This document shows positions 24,655 to 32,017 of a DNA stretch of 64,000 nt, one piece after another; within the stretch, counting starts at the first letter, position 1; every line of letters starts with the position of its first letter. Origin of the DNA: an uncultured Clostridia bacterium (GTDB lineage Bacteria; Bacillota; Clostridia; Oscillospirales; Ruminococcaceae); contig CANQPB010000001.1 of the NCBI GenBank assembly GCA_947625615.1, positions 1-64,000 on the forward strand, written 5' to 3'. The position numbers and the translations under genes are program-made. The notes under the pieces are model-generated. The model was not told where the DNA came from. It searched no databases and saw nothing but the letters and a program-made list of their open reading frames with translations.

Positions 24655-25338
24655 ATGACGGTAAAAGAAATCTATGAGGGCGCATGGCTTTTTGACGAGG
24701 GCGGCGTGAAATTCTTCCTGCTCGAGGGTTCGGAGCGCGCCGTTTTAATCGACAGCGGCATGCAGACCCACGACGCGCGCACCCTCGCCGAGAAGATAAC
24801 CTCGCTTCCCATTTCGCTTATAAATACCCACGCCGACGGCGACCACCTTGGCAGCATTCAGCAGTTTGAGAGCTTTTATATGCACCCTGCCGAATGCCCG
24901 AATTTTTACCGCCAAGGCAGGCAGGGAAAAATAGATCCCGTCTGGGACGGCGACGTAATTGATCTCGGCGGCCGGCCGCTTAAAATTATCCACACCCCGG
25001 GGCACACCCCCGGCTCGATAGCCATTCTTGACGTGAACGCAAGGCGTATCTTCACCGGCGATCCCGTACAGGACGGCAGGATATTCATGTTCGGCCCCAT
25101 GCGCGACCTTCACTCGTATATCCATTCGGTGAACCGGCTGATATCGCTCTCTGAAAGCTTCGACGTCATCTACCCCTCTCACGGCTCAGAGACCGCCGAC
25201 CCGAAGGATCTTCCGAAATTCAAAGAGGCCGCGGAAAATATCCTTTCAAATAAAGCCGCCGGCAAGACCGAAGACATGTGGGGAAACAAAATCACCGCTT
25301 ACGACATGGGCTTCGCGACGTTTCTGTGCGACGCCTGA
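24655..25338 (+). CDS. MBL-fold metallohydrolase
   Basis: 227 residues with the metallo-beta-lactamase fold: metal motif NTHADGDHLGS (H-x-D-x-D-H variant), then HTPGHTPGS with the third His, TGDPVQDG with the bridging Asp, and PSHGSE with the last His. This set is complete and resembles glyoxalase II-like hydrolases. The substrate is unknown. The ATG at 24655 has AAGGAGG upstream; the frame extends upstream through the LOG gene end, but that part is not used. It is probably co-transcribed with the LOG gene. Confidence 0.88.
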   Translation: MTVKEIYEGAWLFDEGGVKFFLLEGSERAVLIDSGMQTHDARTLAEKITSLPISLINTHADGDHLGSIQQFESFYMHPAECPNFYRQGRQGKIDPVWDGDVIDLGGRPLKIIHTPGHTPGSIAILDVNARRIFTGDPVQDGRIFMFGPMRDLHSYIHSVNRLISLSESFDVIYPSHGSETADPKDLPKFKEAAENILSNKAAGKTEDMWGNKITAYDMGFATFLCDA

Positions 25339-25375
25339 CAGTCATAAATAATCAAACATAAGGAGCAAACCGACC

Positions 25376-25813
25376 ATGAAGACAAGACCTATTCTTATCA
25401 CGGCAATCGCAATTATCTTTTGCATATTCACGGCCTGCGGGCAGTCAAGCGCCGCCGCCAAGGTGGTATTTTCGGACGAAACGTCCGTGGTGATAGAATG
25501 CACCGAGGACGGCGGCACCCTTGAGGACGCCCTTTCGGCGCTTTCGGAGGCGGGCGAGCTGAGCTATGAGGGCTCGCAGTCGGAATACGGGCTTTACATC
25601 ACCGGCGTAAACGGCAGAACCGCCGACGAAACGGCGGGGGAATACTGGGCGATATACACCACCCTCGGCGAAGCCGACGGGGTCGTCTATTCGAGCGCGG
25701 AATACGGCACCTACGAATATGACGGCAAAACCTGCGCGAGCGCCTCTTACGGGGCCTCCGGCCTGCCGATGGCAAAGGGCGAGATATACGTTATCACGCT
25801 CGGCAAGTTCTGA
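25376..25813 (+). CDS. DUF4430 lipoprotein, transcobalamin C-domain-like
   Basis: 145 residues: signal peptide with lipobox FTACG, then one DUF4430 domain. Visible family features are the TLEDAL segment, LYITGVNG, GEYWAIYT and the late GEIYVITLGKF strand. DUF4430 resembles the small beta domain of transcobalamin and intrinsic factor. By context, with an ECF S-component-like gene overlapping its stop and metF/metH following, it probably captures a corrinoid at the cell surface (inference). AAGGAG precedes the ATG. Confidence 0.8.
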   Translation: MKTRPILITAIAIIFCIFTACGQSSAAAKVVFSDETSVVIECTEDGGTLEDALSALSEAGELSYEGSQSEYGLYITGVNGRTADETAGEYWAIYTTLGEADGVVYSSAEYGTYEYDGKTCASASYGASGLPMAKGEIYVITLGKF

Positions 25814-26520
25814 TGCCCGTAAAGCGGCTGGCGCAGTGCGCAGTGACGGCGGCGCTTTTAACGGCGGTGCAGTACGTTTTAAGCTTCGCCGCCGGGGTTG
25901 AGCTTGTAACGCCGGTGCTCGCGGCATTCAGCTATGTGTTCGGCGCCGGCTGCGGAATTTTAACGGCAATTGCCTTTTCGCTCATTCGCTGCCTGATCTT
26001 CGGGTTCTACCCGAACGTCGCCCTGCTCTATTTAATATACTACCCGCTGTTCGCGCTGCTCTTCGGCCTGCTTAAAAAGCACCGCCCGCCCGCATGCTCA
26101 GGCCCCGCGGCGCTTTACATAATGGCGGCGGCCGCGCTTGCGGGAGGGATAATCGGCCTGCCGGTGAGCGCGGCGTATAAAACCGGCATAAGGGTTATGC
26201 TCTTTGTGCTCGCCGGGGTGATGATCTTTTTAGGGACATTCAGCGCCGCTATGTATCTCAGAAAAGGGGACAAGCCCCGCGAAAGGGCGGTTATATCGGC
26301 GGACGCCGCCGCATTGGCCACGCTGATGACGGTTTTGTTCACCCTTTTGGACGACCTGATAACCCCGCTGTTCATGGGGCTGGGGCAAGAGGCCGCGGCG
26401 GCATATTTTTACGGCGGGTTTTTGGCGATGATCCCCCAAACGCTCTGCGCGGCGGTGAGCGTTTCGGTGCTGTTCTGGCCGCTGAAAAGTGCGTTTGAGG
26501 CCATAGACCGCCGGCCTTAG
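25813..26520 (+). CDS. ECF transporter S-component-like membrane protein
   Basis: 235 residues with about six hydrophobic helices, an N-terminal KRLAQCAVTAALLTAVQYVL start and short loops, the size and pattern of energy-coupling-factor substrate-binding subunits. The ATG overlaps the stop of the DUF4430 gene (TGATG), so they are translationally coupled and the two proteins probably handle the same ligand. No EcfA or EcfT is in the window; a shared module is presumed elsewhere. Vitamin B12 is the likely substrate by context, not by sequence. Confidence 0.7.
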   Translation: MPVKRLAQCAVTAALLTAVQYVLSFAAGVELVTPVLAAFSYVFGAGCGILTAIAFSLIRCLIFGFYPNVALLYLIYYPLFALLFGLLKKHRPPACSGPAALYIMAAAALAGGIIGLPVSAAYKTGIRVMLFVLAGVMIFLGTFSAAMYLRKGDKPRERAVISADAAALATLMTVLFTLLDDLITPLFMGLGQEAAAAYFYGGFLAMIPQTLCAAVSVSVLFWPLKSAFEAIDRRP

Positions 26521-26538
26521 CTCTGGACATTACGGATA

Positions 26539-27426
26539 TTGGAAGTGATTAAAACGAGAATAGACGATATTCTTAAACAAAAGCGGACGCTTTCCTTTGA
26601 GGTGTTCCCCCCGAAAAAAGAGGGGGAGGAAAAGACCGCGCTTATAAACACCATAGACCGCCTTAAGGAGCTTAAGCCCGATTTCATAAGCGTCACCTAC
26701 GGTGCGGGCGGCACGAACGCCGGCGCGGCGACGGAGATCTCGGGCTGCATAAAGCGCGCGGGGGTTGAACCTCTGGCGCATATCACCGGCGGGCCGAGCA
26801 CCCCCGACGACATCGACCGCGTGTCAAAGTCGCTTGAAGACCTCAGCGTAGAAAACGTGCTCGCTCTTCGGGGAGACCGCCCGCAGGACTTCGCGGCGGA
26901 ATACTGCCGCTATTTTAAGCACGCGACGGATTTGATGGAATATCTCGGAAACAGGTTCTGCCTCGGCGGGGCGTGCTATCCCGAGGGGCATTCCGAATGC
27001 CTCACCCTTAAGGACGACATAGTGAATTTGAAAAAGAAGCAGGACTGCGGCGCAAAATTTCTGATAACCCAGATATTCTACGACAATTCCTACTACTACC
27101 GGCTTATCCACGAGGCCTCCAAAATGGGTGTGACTGTTCCGATAATCCCGGGGATAATGCCGCTGATAAATCCCAAAAACATTCCGAGGATAAAATCTAT
27201 GTGCGGCTCGACTATCCCCCTCGATTTTCGCAACATGATAGAGAGCTATTCGGGCAGCCCGGCGGTCATGCGGGAAATAGGGATAAACTACGCGGTGTAC
27301 CAGATAATCGATCTCATTGCCAAGGGCGCGCCGGGAATCCACCTTTACATAATGAACAGGGCCGACACCGCCTTTGAAATTTACGGAAGACTGGAAAACG
27401 TGATAAATGAACTCTTCAGAATTTGA
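26539..27426 (+). CDS. metF: 5,10-methylenetetrahydrofolate reductase
   Basis: It reduces methylene-tetrahydrofolate to methyl-tetrahydrofolate, the methyl donor for MetH. The 295-residue flavin TIM barrel shows SFEVFPPK (catalytic Glu), SVTYGAGG, ALRGD and TQIFYD, and PIIPGIMP later. Starts are TTG at 26539 or GTG at 26545; only a weak GGA precedes either, and the GTG is better spaced. It follows the S-component gene by 18 bases and its end overlaps the next gene by 20 bases. Confidence 0.95.
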   Translation: MEVIKTRIDDILKQKRTLSFEVFPPKKEGEEKTALINTIDRLKELKPDFISVTYGAGGTNAGAATEISGCIKRAGVEPLAHITGGPSTPDDIDRVSKSLEDLSVENVLALRGDRPQDFAAEYCRYFKHATDLMEYLGNRFCLGGACYPEGHSECLTLKDDIVNLKKKQDCGAKFLITQIFYDNSYYYRLIHEASKMGVTVPIIPGIMPLINPKNIPRIKSMCGSTIPLDFRNMIESYSGSPAVMREIGINYAVYQIIDLIAKGAPGIHLYIMNRADTAFEIYGRLENVINELFRI

Positions 27427-28030
27427 AACTTTAAGGCCGAGGATATACAACTACCTCGGCTTTCACAAAATGGGCCGAAGTCCCGAGACCGACGCCCTTG
27501 TCGCCGACTGCGTGGCCGAGCTTGAAAAGACCGCGCGGTTCAGATATATCTATACCGTTGAGGAAACGGTTCCCGGGTTTTTGAAAAAGCCCCCCTATTC
27601 GGAATTTTTGGAGGGTGCCTCCGGCGTGATGATATCCGCCATGACCCTCGGGATAGAGGTGGACAAAAAAATAAACCGTCTGTTTCACACCGACGTCTCC
27701 CGCGGGGCAGCCATGGACGCCTCGGCGAGCGCCTATCTTGAATATCTCTCGGACAAAAAGGAGCGGGAGCTCGGCGCCAAGGGGCCGAGATTCTGCCCGG
27801 GATACGGCGGAAGCAGCGTGGGCGACCTCAAATTCATATTCGAGATATTACACACCGAAAAAATCGGGATAACCCTGAACGAATCGGACTTCATGCTTCC
27901 GTCAAAGTCGATGGCGGGGATAATCGCCCTCGGCAAAGAGGGCAGGCTCAGCTGCCGCGGCTGCTTTATGGCCGGTTCCTGCGAATTTTTAAAGGAGGGC
28001 AAAACATGCTTCGACCAGGTGAAAAAATAG
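27407..28030 (+). CDS. Stand-alone MetH activation (reactivation) domain protein
   Basis: 207 residues that match the AdoMet-binding activation domain of B12-dependent methionine synthase: RFCPGYGGSSVGD (the R-x-x-PGY motif) and MLPSKSMAGIIAL, then a Cys-rich tail CRGCFMAGSCEF that may bind metal. In full-length MetH this domain is C-terminal and reductively methylates the oxidised cob(II)alamin; here it is a separate protein, and the MetH encoded next lacks it. It overlaps metF (20 bases) and metH (25 bases). Confidence 0.87.
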   Translation: MNSSEFETLRPRIYNYLGFHKMGRSPETDALVADCVAELEKTARFRYIYTVEETVPGFLKKPPYSEFLEGASGVMISAMTLGIEVDKKINRLFHTDVSRGAAMDASASAYLEYLSDKKERELGAKGPRFCPGYGGSSVGDLKFIFEILHTEKIGITLNESDFMLPSKSMAGIIALGKEGRLSCRGCFMAGSCEFLKEGKTCFDQVKK

Positions 28031-30342
28031 CCGTCTTCGACGGCGGCTTCGGCAGCGAACTCGAGCGCCTCGGCCTCGGCGGAATACCCGAGGAGCTTAA
28101 CATAACCGCCCCCGAGGCGATAAAAAGCATTCACCGCTCGTATTCCTGCGCCGACGTCATCACCGCAAACACATTCGGCCTCAACCCGATAAAATATAAG
28201 GGGAAATATTCCCTGCGCGAGCTCGCCTTGGCGGCCGTAGAAAATGCGAGAGCCGCCGAGAAGCCGGTGTTTTTCGACGTCGGCCCGACCGGCGCCATGA
28301 TGGAGCCGATAGGCTCCCTGAGCTTTGAGGACGCCTACGAGGCATATAAGCAGGTGGCGCTCTCCTCAAAAGACATAGCCGACGGGTATATTCTTGAAAC
28401 CTTTTCGGATCTTTACGAGATAAAGGCGGCAATACTTGCGTTCAAGGAAAACACCGATCTTCCCGTCTTCGCAACGATGACCTTCGACGCCTCGGGCCGC
28501 ACCCTTACCGGCACCTCGCCCGAAATTGCGGCGCTCACCCTATCGGGCCTCGGGGCCGACGTATTGGGCGTAAACTGCTCCCTGGGCCCCCGCGAGCTTA
28601 TCCCGACGGTTAAAAGGCTTCTTGATTCTACGGACAGGCCGGTGATAGTTCAGCCGAACAGGGGAATACCCGTTCTTGAAAACGGCAGAACCGTCTATAA
28701 GCTTTCGACCGAGGAATTCGACGAAAGCGTCGGGCAGATGGTTGAAATGGGAGTCAGCATAATCGGCGGCTGCTGCGGCACCACGCCGGAATTCATCAAA
28801 AAAATCAGCCGCTTCTCGGGTCAGCCGGTCAGGCCGCACGAATATATCCCGCACACGGCGGTATGCTCCTCCGACGCGTATTTATGCATCGACGGCGTGA
28901 AGATCTGCGGCGAAAGGCTCAATCCCACCGGCAAAAAGGCCCTGAAAGAGGCGCTTGTGGCGGAAAATCTCGATTACCTTGTAGACGAGGCTATTAAGCA
29001 GCAGGACGCCGGGGCAGACCTTTTGGACGTAAACGCGGGGCTGCCGCAGATTGACGAAAAGGCGCTTATGCCTAAAATCGTCAAAAAAATTCAGGAATAC
29101 TGCGACCTGCCGCTGCAGATAGATTCCTCGGATTCTGCCGCCGTCGAGGCCGCCGTGAGGGTATATAACGGCATACCGCTTATAAACAGCGTGAACGGCG
29201 AGCCCGAGGTCATGGAAAAGATCTTTCCGATCGCGAAAAAATACGGCGCGGTCGTCCTCGGCCTTGCTATGGACAGAAGCGGCGTTCCGCGCACCCCGGC
29301 CGGCCGGGTAAAGATCGCAAAGCGGATAATTTCGGAGGCGGAAAAATACGGCATTCCGAAAGAAAAAATCATGATAGATACCCTTGTCGTCACCGCCTCG
29401 GCCGAGCAGGAGCTTGTCGGCGTAACGCTTGAGGCGCTTGCCGAGGTCTCGAAAATGGGTATAAAAACCGCGCTCGGGGTGTCGAACGTGTCCTTCGGGC
29501 TGCCGAACCGACCGCTTATAAACCGCACCTTCCTTTCAATGGCCATGGAGCGGGGGCTGAACATGCCTATACTCAACCCCCTTGACGGCGAGATGACCGG
29601 CGCCGTGCGAGCGTATGAGCTTTTGCGCGGAATAGACGAGGGCGCGGGGAGATTCATTGAAATTTATAAGGATTTCACGCCATCGGCGACGGCGGCGTCG
29701 GTAAAAACCAAAGGCGACGGCGCGCAGGCGAAAAACCTGTATGAATGCGTAAAATCGGGGCTTAAGGGCCGCGCTAAAGATCTCACGGAAGAGGAGCTTA
29801 AAACCCGCCCGCCGCTTGAGGTGGTGAACGAGGTGCTGATAAAGGCGCTCGACGAGGTGGGCGCGCTCTACGAGCAGGGAAAGCTGTTCCTGCCGCAGCT
29901 GATATCCTCGGCCGAGGCCGCAAAGGAGGCGTTCTCGGTGATAACCGCCCACATGCCCAAGGATTCCGCTTCAAAGGGCAGGGTGGTTCTCGCGACGGTT
30001 ACGGGCGACGTCCACGACATCGGCAAAAACATCGTCAAGGTGGTCATCGGCTCCTACGGCTGGGAGGTAATAGACCTCGGCAAGGACGTGCCACCCGAAA
30101 GGGTGGTCGAGGCCGTGAAAAAATACTCCCCCCTCGCGGTGGGGCTGTCGGCTCTTATGACAACCACCGTCGCGGGAATGGAGAAAACCATTTCGGCGCT
30201 TCGTGAGGCGGGCTGCGAGGCGAAGATATTCGTCGGCGGCGCGGTGCTGAACCAGGAGACCGCCGACCGCATCGGCGCCGACTACTACACCAAGGACGCC
30301 CTATCCATGGCAAAAAAGCTGGACGAGGTCTTTAATAAATAG
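28006..30342 (+). CDS. metH: B12-dependent methionine synthase lacking the activation domain
   Basis: 778 residues with the homocysteine S-methyltransferase domain (1 to about 285; zinc Cys in GVNCSLGP and GGCCGTTP), the pterin-binding domain (about 295-560), the cobalamin cap and the B12-binding Rossmann domain with DVHDIGKN, whose His670 is the lower cobalt ligand. The protein stops after the B12 domain; the ~300-residue activation domain is supplied by the preceding gene. AAGGAGGG precedes the ATG. No B12 or SAM riboswitch lies in the gaps. It is the last gene of the cluster. Confidence 0.95.
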   Translation: MLRPGEKIAVFDGGFGSELERLGLGGIPEELNITAPEAIKSIHRSYSCADVITANTFGLNPIKYKGKYSLRELALAAVENARAAEKPVFFDVGPTGAMMEPIGSLSFEDAYEAYKQVALSSKDIADGYILETFSDLYEIKAAILAFKENTDLPVFATMTFDASGRTLTGTSPEIAALTLSGLGADVLGVNCSLGPRELIPTVKRLLDSTDRPVIVQPNRGIPVLENGRTVYKLSTEEFDESVGQMVEMGVSIIGGCCGTTPEFIKKISRFSGQPVRPHEYIPHTAVCSSDAYLCIDGVKICGERLNPTGKKALKEALVAENLDYLVDEAIKQQDAGADLLDVNAGLPQIDEKALMPKIVKKIQEYCDLPLQIDSSDSAAVEAAVRVYNGIPLINSVNGEPEVMEKIFPIAKKYGAVVLGLAMDRSGVPRTPAGRVKIAKRIISEAEKYGIPKEKIMIDTLVVTASAEQELVGVTLEALAEVSKMGIKTALGVSNVSFGLPNRPLINRTFLSMAMERGLNMPILNPLDGEMTGAVRAYELLRGIDEGAGRFIEIYKDFTPSATAASVKTKGDGAQAKNLYECVKSGLKGRAKDLTEEELKTRPPLEVVNEVLIKALDEVGALYEQGKLFLPQLISSAEAAKEAFSVITAHMPKDSASKGRVVLATVTGDVHDIGKNIVKVVIGSYGWEVIDLGKDVPPERVVEAVKKYSPLAVGLSALMTTTVAGMEKTISALREAGCEAKIFVGGAVLNQETADRIGADYYTKDALSMAKKLDEVFNK

Positions 30343-30388
30343 GCACGAAAAGGCCGGCGGAAGCGGTTTGACGATATGACGGGGAATG

Positions 30389-30454
30389 TGATAAATCGCA
30401 ATTTTTATCAATCATATGCGCATAATTTATGCTATATTATATCTGTGATCACAG
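30389..30454 (+). promoter_or_regulatory. Palindrome-rich promoter of the AraC/GyrI pair
   Basis: Within 66 bases are three inverted repeats: TGATAAA-N8-TTTATCA (30389-30410), TATGCGCATA (30415-30424) and CTGTGATCACAG (30443-30454). A -10-like TATTAT (30435-30440) sits between the last two; no good -35 is seen. They may be operators for the AraC protein itself (inference). Confidence 0.5.
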
Positions 30455-30466
30455 ACAGGAGACAGC

Positions 30467-31306
30467 ATGGAAAGCCTTGCTTCGATTCAAAAAGCGCTCG
30501 ATTATATCGAGGAAAACCTTAAAAACGACATCAGCATCGGACAGGTTGCCGCTGCCATCGGCTACTCGGAATATCATTTTCTGCGCATTTTCAAGCGTTT
30601 CGTCGGATTCACACCCGCCGGCTATATAAGAAAGCGACGAATCTCCGAGATCGTCGGAGTCATGGAACAAAGCGGCAGCAGCCGACCCATCAGCGACATC
30701 GCATTCGAATATGGCTTCAACTCGAAGGAAAACTTCATACGCGCGTTCAAGACCGAGCATCATATCCTGCCGACCGAGTACCGCAGGCACGGAAACAGTC
30801 TGAAGCTGTACGGTCCCTTCGAGCTTGTCCCGAAGTTTGAAGGTCCGTTGTGCGACATCGTCGAGCTCGATGCGTTCCGCGTCGTCGCTTTCCCGAGCAA
30901 TGAGGACGACCCGACGAAGTTCTGGAACAGGTACAATGTAACCGGACTGTCCTCGCGGCTTTCGGGCGGACGGACAGTTACCGACTACGGCGTGTGCCGG
31001 TGGAATTCGCTGACGATGCGCCTTGATTACTGGATCGGCGTCGATGAACGCGATGCGGCGGGCGACACAAGCGGCACCGTCACTCTTTCGCTTTCGGGCG
31101 GGCTCTACGGGGTGTTCAAAACGCCCCCGGCGACCCACATTGACTTTGTCGGCACTATCGGAAAAACATGGGACTATATCCGGGACGTGTGGCCGCCGCA
31201 AAGCCGCTATGAGCGGCGCAGTGATTACGAATTCGAGCGCTATGTTGAAGAAAGCAGGCTGTTTTCCGAAACGATCTTCGTACCAATACGGATAAAAAAC
31301 AAATAA
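30467..31306 (+). CDS. AraC-family regulator with GyrI-like effector domain
   Basis: 279 residues. Two helix-turn-helix motifs fill the first ~105 residues (ISIGQVAAAIGYSEYHFLRIFKR as core of the first; ISDIAFEYGFNSKENFIRAFK of the second), followed by a GyrI/Rob-like ligand-binding domain. This is the MarA/Rob/BmrR-type layout for regulators that sense small hydrophobic or cationic compounds. GGAGAC precedes the ATG. It sits 16 bases before a second GyrI-like gene, probably in one transcript. Its target genes are not evident here. Confidence 0.9.
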   Translation: MESLASIQKALDYIEENLKNDISIGQVAAAIGYSEYHFLRIFKRFVGFTPAGYIRKRRISEIVGVMEQSGSSRPISDIAFEYGFNSKENFIRAFKTEHHILPTEYRRHGNSLKLYGPFELVPKFEGPLCDIVELDAFRVVAFPSNEDDPTKFWNRYNVTGLSSRLSGGRTVTDYGVCRWNSLTMRLDYWIGVDERDAAGDTSGTVTLSLSGGLYGVFKTPPATHIDFVGTIGKTWDYIRDVWPPQSRYERRSDYEFERYVEESRLFSETIFVPIRIKNK

Positions 31307-31322
31307 CCTGGAGGACAAAAAC

Positions 31323-31823
31323 ATGGCGGAAATTATCAAAACTTACAGAGAAGAAGTGCCCAAGATGCGCTTCATCGGGAAGAAATACACCGATTTCGGG
31401 AACTGGGGCGAATGGTTCGCCAACGGCTGGTTCGACGAGATCGAGCGCGCGATGGGCGGCGTCGATTCGATCCTCGCAATATGGGAAAGCGGAGGCGGCT
31501 ACGTTGGGCTTGAGATGCGCGGAGAGAGCGAATTCGAATATTATATCGGTATGTTCACGCCCGCAGGCACTGCGGTTCCCGACGGTTTCGACTACATCGA
31601 TATCCCCGCGTGCGCGATCGGCACCTGCTGGATATACGGCAAGGAAGGCGGCGACACGCACCAGACCGGCGGCTGCCGTCCTGCGCTCGAGCAGGCAGGA
31701 ATGCGCATATGGCACGATGCGCGCGGACGCGTATGGTCGTTCGAGAACGGTCTTTGCCCGCGCTACACAACTCCCGATGAACACGGCAACGTGATACTTG
31801 ATTACAGCTATTTTGTGGAATAA
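31323..31823 (+). CDS. Stand-alone GyrI-like small-molecule-binding protein
   Basis: 166 residues that read as a single GyrI-like (SOUL/BmrR-type) domain: EEVPKMRFIGKKY as first strand, FEYYIGMFTP and IDIPACAIGTCWIYG as later strands, ending HGNVILDYSYFVE. There is no DNA-binding region. GGAGG precedes the ATG. Such proteins bind or sequester small compounds; the link to the AraC/GyrI regulator suggests a shared ligand. No enzymatic role can be claimed. Confidence 0.75.
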   Translation: MAEIIKTYREEVPKMRFIGKKYTDFGNWGEWFANGWFDEIERAMGGVDSILAIWESGGGYVGLEMRGESEFEYYIGMFTPAGTAVPDGFDYIDIPACAIGTCWIYGKEGGDTHQTGGCRPALEQAGMRIWHDARGRVWSFENGLCPRYTTPDEHGNVILDYSYFVE

Positions 31824-31948
31824 ATGATATTAAACAAAACTTGAGCGAAGCGAAATCCGTCCTGTTGACGATCTCATTCTCTCAGTCCGGATTGTGTCTT
31901 CGTAAATCCCGCTTTATCCGTAAGATAAGTTTTAATATGCGCATCTAT

Positions 31949-31976
31949 AAAAAGCAGACGGTTTCCGTCTGCTTTT
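31949..31976. terminator. Bidirectional terminator
   Basis: AAAAAGCAGACGG, loop TTT, CCGTCTGCTTTT between the GyrI-like gene (+) and the hybrid kinase (-), which converge here. Confidence 0.88.
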
Positions 31977-32017
31977 GCTGTTTTATGCGGGGCTGCCTAA
32001 ACCGTCAGCCCTTATTT

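Noticed and set aside
25339..25375. Cobalamin or SAM riboswitch before the B12/methionine genes
   Set aside because: The gap is 37 bases, far too short, and no B12 box is seen upstream of metF or metH either.
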